From assembly GCA_013816485.1 (NCBI GenBank), contig JACDEI010000033.1, positions 1-55,897 of the forward strand: a stretch of DNA of 55,897 nucleotides. The letters are read 5' to 3'. The notes beneath the pieces are model-generated. The model did no database searches. It was given only the letters and a program-made list of their open reading frames with translations, and was not told where the DNA came from. Shown here in pieces: positions 54,232-55,897 of the stretch. Both the position numbers and the translations under genes were made by a program. Each line of letters opens with the position of its first letter. Positions within the stretch are counted from its first letter, which is position 1. This DNA comes from Planctomycetota bacterium. Lineage in GTDB: Bacteria > Planctomycetota > UBA11346.

Positions 54232-55089
54232 ATGACCGATTCGGAGGACATCAGCGAGGATCGCGGTTTCAAAGCGCTCTTCTCTGCCTACCCGCACGAG
54301 ACCATCGAAGTCTTCGTTCCAGAATTGCTGAGCGAACGCGGCAAGCCGATCACCGTCACCGTGCTTCAGCAAGAGTCGACGCTACCAGATCTGGGCGAAC
54401 CCAATCGCTTCCTCGACGTGGCGCTGCTGGCGACCTGGGCGGATGGCAGCCAAGCAGTGATCCTGTTGGTCGAGCATTGGTCCGAAGCCCGGAAGGTCGA
54501 TCTGCGGCGAGTGAACTGGTACGTGGCAGATCTTGCCTTGCGCCATTCGGGTGCCGTGGTTTTTCCGGTCGTGCTGGTGACCGATCCCAGTGCCCAGACA
54601 GTTTCCGATCGTTGGGACATGAGCGTCGCTGGCATGACCGTGGCGGCTCTGCGCGTTCGCGTCTTCCGGGTGACCAACGTCGAGCTTCCCCGTCTCCGAT
54701 CGCTCCAGAGCCGAGTCGCTGCAATGCTTACGACCTTGGCGGTGCAGGACGCCGTGGACGCCGTGGTGGCGGCCCTGGAGCACATGGCTCGCTCGCCCGG
54801 ACCGTTGGACGATCTGGAGCGTTTCCTTCCCTTCGCCATGAAACTCGCCAGGATGCCCGAGTCGGACACGCCCCGCTTCCGACGCAGACTTGAGGAGGCC
54901 GGTATGGTCAACGTGCTGACTGAGATGAAGGAAGAGGCCAAGGCCCGCGGACAAGTTGCGGAAATCCGTCGACTGGTCGAACGCGGCGTGCTCACTCGCG
55001 AAGCGGCCCGTGCCGAGATCAACGACCTCACCGAGACGGGTGCCATTCCACGCGAGATCGGCCAAGAGGCGCTGTCCCTTTTGAAATGA
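54232..55089 (+). CDS. Rpn-like PD-(D/E)XK nuclease-family protein
   Basis: 285 residues from ATG 54232. An ATG at 54220 is equally possible. The N-terminus DRGFKALFSAYPHETIEVFVPELL, followed by FLDVALLATWADG and VILLVEHWSE, fits the PD-(D/E)XK core of recombination-promoting nuclease (Rpn/YhgA-like) and related proteins: D in LDVALL, E in LVEHW. A helical C-terminus ends in RREAARAEINDL-type segments typical of these proteins. The family cuts DNA and is often near mobile elements. It diverges from the transposase with 97-109 bases between starts. Confidence 0.8.
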   Translation: MTDSEDISEDRGFKALFSAYPHETIEVFVPELLSERGKPITVTVLQQESTLPDLGEPNRFLDVALLATWADGSQAVILLVEHWSEARKVDLRRVNWYVADLALRHSGAVVFPVVLVTDPSAQTVSDRWDMSVAGMTVAALRVRVFRVTNVELPRLRSLQSRVAAMLTTLAVQDAVDAVVAALEHMARSPGPLDDLERFLPFAMKLARMPESDTPRFRRRLEEAGMVNVLTEMKEEAKARGQVAEIRRLVERGVLTREAARAEINDLTETGAIPREIGQEALSLLK

Positions 55090-55094
55090 CACCG

Positions 55095-55256
55095 ATGAGT
55101 GAAGCGCCTTTGTGCCGGCCCTTTGCGTGGGAAAGCCTTGCCCGGGACTCTTTGCAGATCGTGCAGCAGATGCAGCAGTTGGGTCCGCTGGTGTCCTCTC
55201 CTGTCCACTGGAGTCCCAAGCTGCAAGCGCCTCGCGCTCATCGACTTAAGTCATAA
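55095..55256 (+). CDS. Small open frame behind the Rpn-like gene
   Basis: 53 codons starting 5 bases after the Rpn stop (MSEAPLCRPFAWESLARDS at the N-terminus, then a Gln-rich stretch). No family recognised. The close spacing suggests possible co-translation, but it may equally be chance. Confidence 0.25.
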   Translation: MSEAPLCRPFAWESLARDSLQIVQQMQQLGPLVSSPVHWSPKLQAPRAHRLKS

Positions 55257-55297
55257 AACAAGCACCAGGAGCTAGATACGAAGACGCCCCTGCGATT

Positions 55298-55343
55298 TTT
55301 GCCATGCTGTAGGTCGTGAGTTCGAGTCTCATCGCCCGCTCCA
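55298..55343 (+). tRNA. 3' half of a tRNA-Gly(GCC), probable attachment-site half
   Basis: TTTGCCAT (anticodon loop with GCC) is followed by GTCGTGAGTTCGAGTCTCAT, the T arm, and CGCCCGCTCCA, the 3' acceptor strand with CCA. The T stem pairs (GTGAG/CTCAT). No 5' acceptor strand, D arm or 5' anticodon strand lies upstream: the sequence before 55298 does not pair. This is the classic residue of integration by a tyrosine recombinase at the anticodon or T loop of a tRNA gene. The intact tRNA copy would lie at the other end of the element, outside the window. Confidence 0.8.
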
Positions 55344-55346
55344 AGG

Positions 55347-55378
55347 GCATAAACCCCAGCGAAAGCTGGGGTTTATGC
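55347..55378 (+). terminator. Intrinsic terminator following the tRNA-Gly fragment
   Basis: A perfect 14-base stem GCATAAACCCCAGC / GCTGGGGTTTATGC closes on a GAAA tetraloop and ends in TTT. It begins 3 bases after the CCA of the tRNA half, so it is the original tRNA terminator. Confidence 0.9.
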
Positions 55379-55460
55379 TTTAACCGAAGTGCCCAAAAAG
55401 TGGTGATATTAGGGCTGCTGGTCCAACTAGCGCGCGATTAGCGGCGAAATCCGGACTGAT

Positions 55461-55562
55461 TTACGTCGACGTAGTCCGCAAAGGGAGGACTAGGCTGGCC
55501 CAAAGGCAGCCGCCAATGAGAGCGAGGCCAACAACGATTAGGGCAGGCGCGGCAGGCTTCAC
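55461..55562 (-). CDS. Tiny membrane/lipoprotein-like frame
   Basis: 33 codons from GTG 55562 (start overlapping the previous stop as GTGA): VKPAAPALIVVGLALIGGC then WASLVLPL. One hydrophobic span with a lipobox-like IGGC. The overlap with the frame upstream suggests a phage- or element-type gene pair. Not recognised. Confidence 0.3.
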   Translation of the reverse strand: MKPAAPALIVVGLALIGGCLWASLVLPLRTTST

Positions 55563-55675
55563 GGGGCCACCTTCACCCGATCAATCAACTGCTCCGCTGC
55601 CTCTTTGTCTGGAGCATCAAACGGCAACGGGATCGGGGCGCGATCGTGAATGTGGCGTAGTGCGCAGAAATCCAT
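55559..55675 (-). CDS. Short soluble frame, possibly the end of a truncated gene
   Basis: 38 codons from ATG 55675, ending PLPFDAPDKEAAEQLIDRVK. The same frame is open some 45 bases further upstream (GLGKLDLVT), so it may be the 3' end of a longer gene cut off by the IS at 55771. Function unknown. Confidence 0.3.
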   Translation of the reverse strand: MDFCALRHIHDRAPIPLPFDAPDKEAAEQLIDRVKVAP

Positions 55676-55770
55676 CGTAACCAGATCCAGCTTTCCGAGC
55701 CCCTCTCCCTCATCACGCCGCCCGACTCAAACCCTTGAGGCACCGAGCCCAGTCCCCAGGCTCCGCCGCC

Positions 55771-55897
55771 TGTAAAGGGCGGAGCAAAATTAGGCCAGTC
55801 GGCGGAGCAAAATTAGGCCAGTGGGGCGGCGTAGCCGCCGGGTGCTGATCCTGGGTGGAATCAGGGTTCGCTTGCGGTTTTGGTTGTCGGTTTGTCC
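55771..55897 (+). mobile_element. IS21-type insertion sequence, one end, cut by window edge
   Basis: The end starts TGTAAAGGGCGGAGC and carries two 22-base direct repeats (55778-55799 and 55801-55822, GGCGGAGCAAAATTAGGCCA plus GT) one base apart. Repeated blocks near each terminus are the hallmark of IS21-family elements. No istA frame is reached before the edge. The distance from 55771 to the last base is exactly 127, so the boundary is supported by the contig-end pattern as well as by the sequence. Confidence 0.65.
55778..55822 (+). repeat. Pair of 22-base direct repeats in the IS terminus
   Basis: Two perfect copies separated by a single c. They probably bind the transposase, as the multiple terminal repeats of IS21-family elements do. 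Confidence 0.9.

Noticed and set aside
53157..54893. 578-codon plus-strand frame across transposase and Rpn-like gene
   Set aside because: It runs antisense through the DDE core and then out of frame through the Rpn-like gene, so it cannot be a single real gene.
1..55897. Search for CRISPR arrays, rRNA and complete tRNA genes
   Set aside because: No regularly spaced repeats, no rRNA-like stretches and only a tRNA half (55298-55343) could be found by reading.

Overview
The window looks like one complete contig from a GC-rich (roughly 60-65% by eye) bacterium, most likely of the Planctomycetota/Verrucomicrobiota/Lentisphaerota group. That assignment is an inference from protein style. There are many large exported proteins with LamG, discoidin, CAP, PKD and SHD1-like modules, a GYF_2-domain protein, exported PQQ-type beta-propellers, a MGH1/GH63-like hydrolase and an orphan secretin. 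No rRNA, ribosomal protein or other taxonomic marker is present.

Layout, left to right. 1-352 is the start of a DDE transposase whose remainder lies off the edge. 585-4762 (minus) holds an exported DUF6055-like HExxH protein behind an Xaa-Pro aminopeptidase. 4948-7070 (plus) is an AmpG-like MFS permease coupled to a small exported HExxH protein. 7199-11713 (minus) is a compact, overlapping five-gene hydroxyproline catabolic operon (epimerase, three-subunit D-hydroxyproline dehydrogenase, DapA-family deaminase). 11816-14490 (minus) is a pair of exported proteins (a thioredoxin-like fold without CxxC, and a DUF6288-like alpha/alpha-barrel). 15066-22204 carries two paralogous exported 'methyltransferase-like + beta-propeller' proteins around a GYF_2 protein. 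22331-24799 is a secretin. 25254-34770 (minus) is a ten-gene run of overlapping or near-touching genes joining a TPR protein, a purple-acid-phosphatase-like lipoprotein, an unknown membrane-anchored protein, a LolD/FtsX-type ABC system, a molybdate/tungstate importer with a double substrate-binding protein, MoaD and MoeB. 35055-45334 (plus) holds a 1796-residue five-LamG metalloprotease-like protein, a TlpA/ResA thioredoxin, a glycosidase with two discoidin domains and a CAP protein. 45454-49860 (minus) holds a metallophosphoesterase and a metzincin with a poly-Gly/Cys C-terminal anchor. 50392-52790 is a PAS-AraC regulator divergent from a proline iminopeptidase. 52831-55897 is a mobile/decay region: stacked transposase tails, a full transposase, an Rpn-like nuclease, the 3' half of a tRNA-Gly with its terminator, and an IS21-type terminus.

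How the genes may work together: exported metalloproteases, two proline-specific peptidases and a complete 4-hydroxyproline-to-ketoglutarate-semialdehyde route would together fit scavenging of proline/hydroxyproline-rich protein (collagen or plant HRGP). This is inference from content, not from one operon. The molybdenum operon is the best candidate for an undescribed functional coupling.

The intergenic regions hold degraded genes: three sialate O-acetylesterase pieces (two of them flanking the metzincin gene as if it had landed inside one esterase gene) and one sulfatase piece. Both edges carry a 127-base signature of assembly-graph contig ends, so the outermost features should be read as truncated by assembly rather than by biology.
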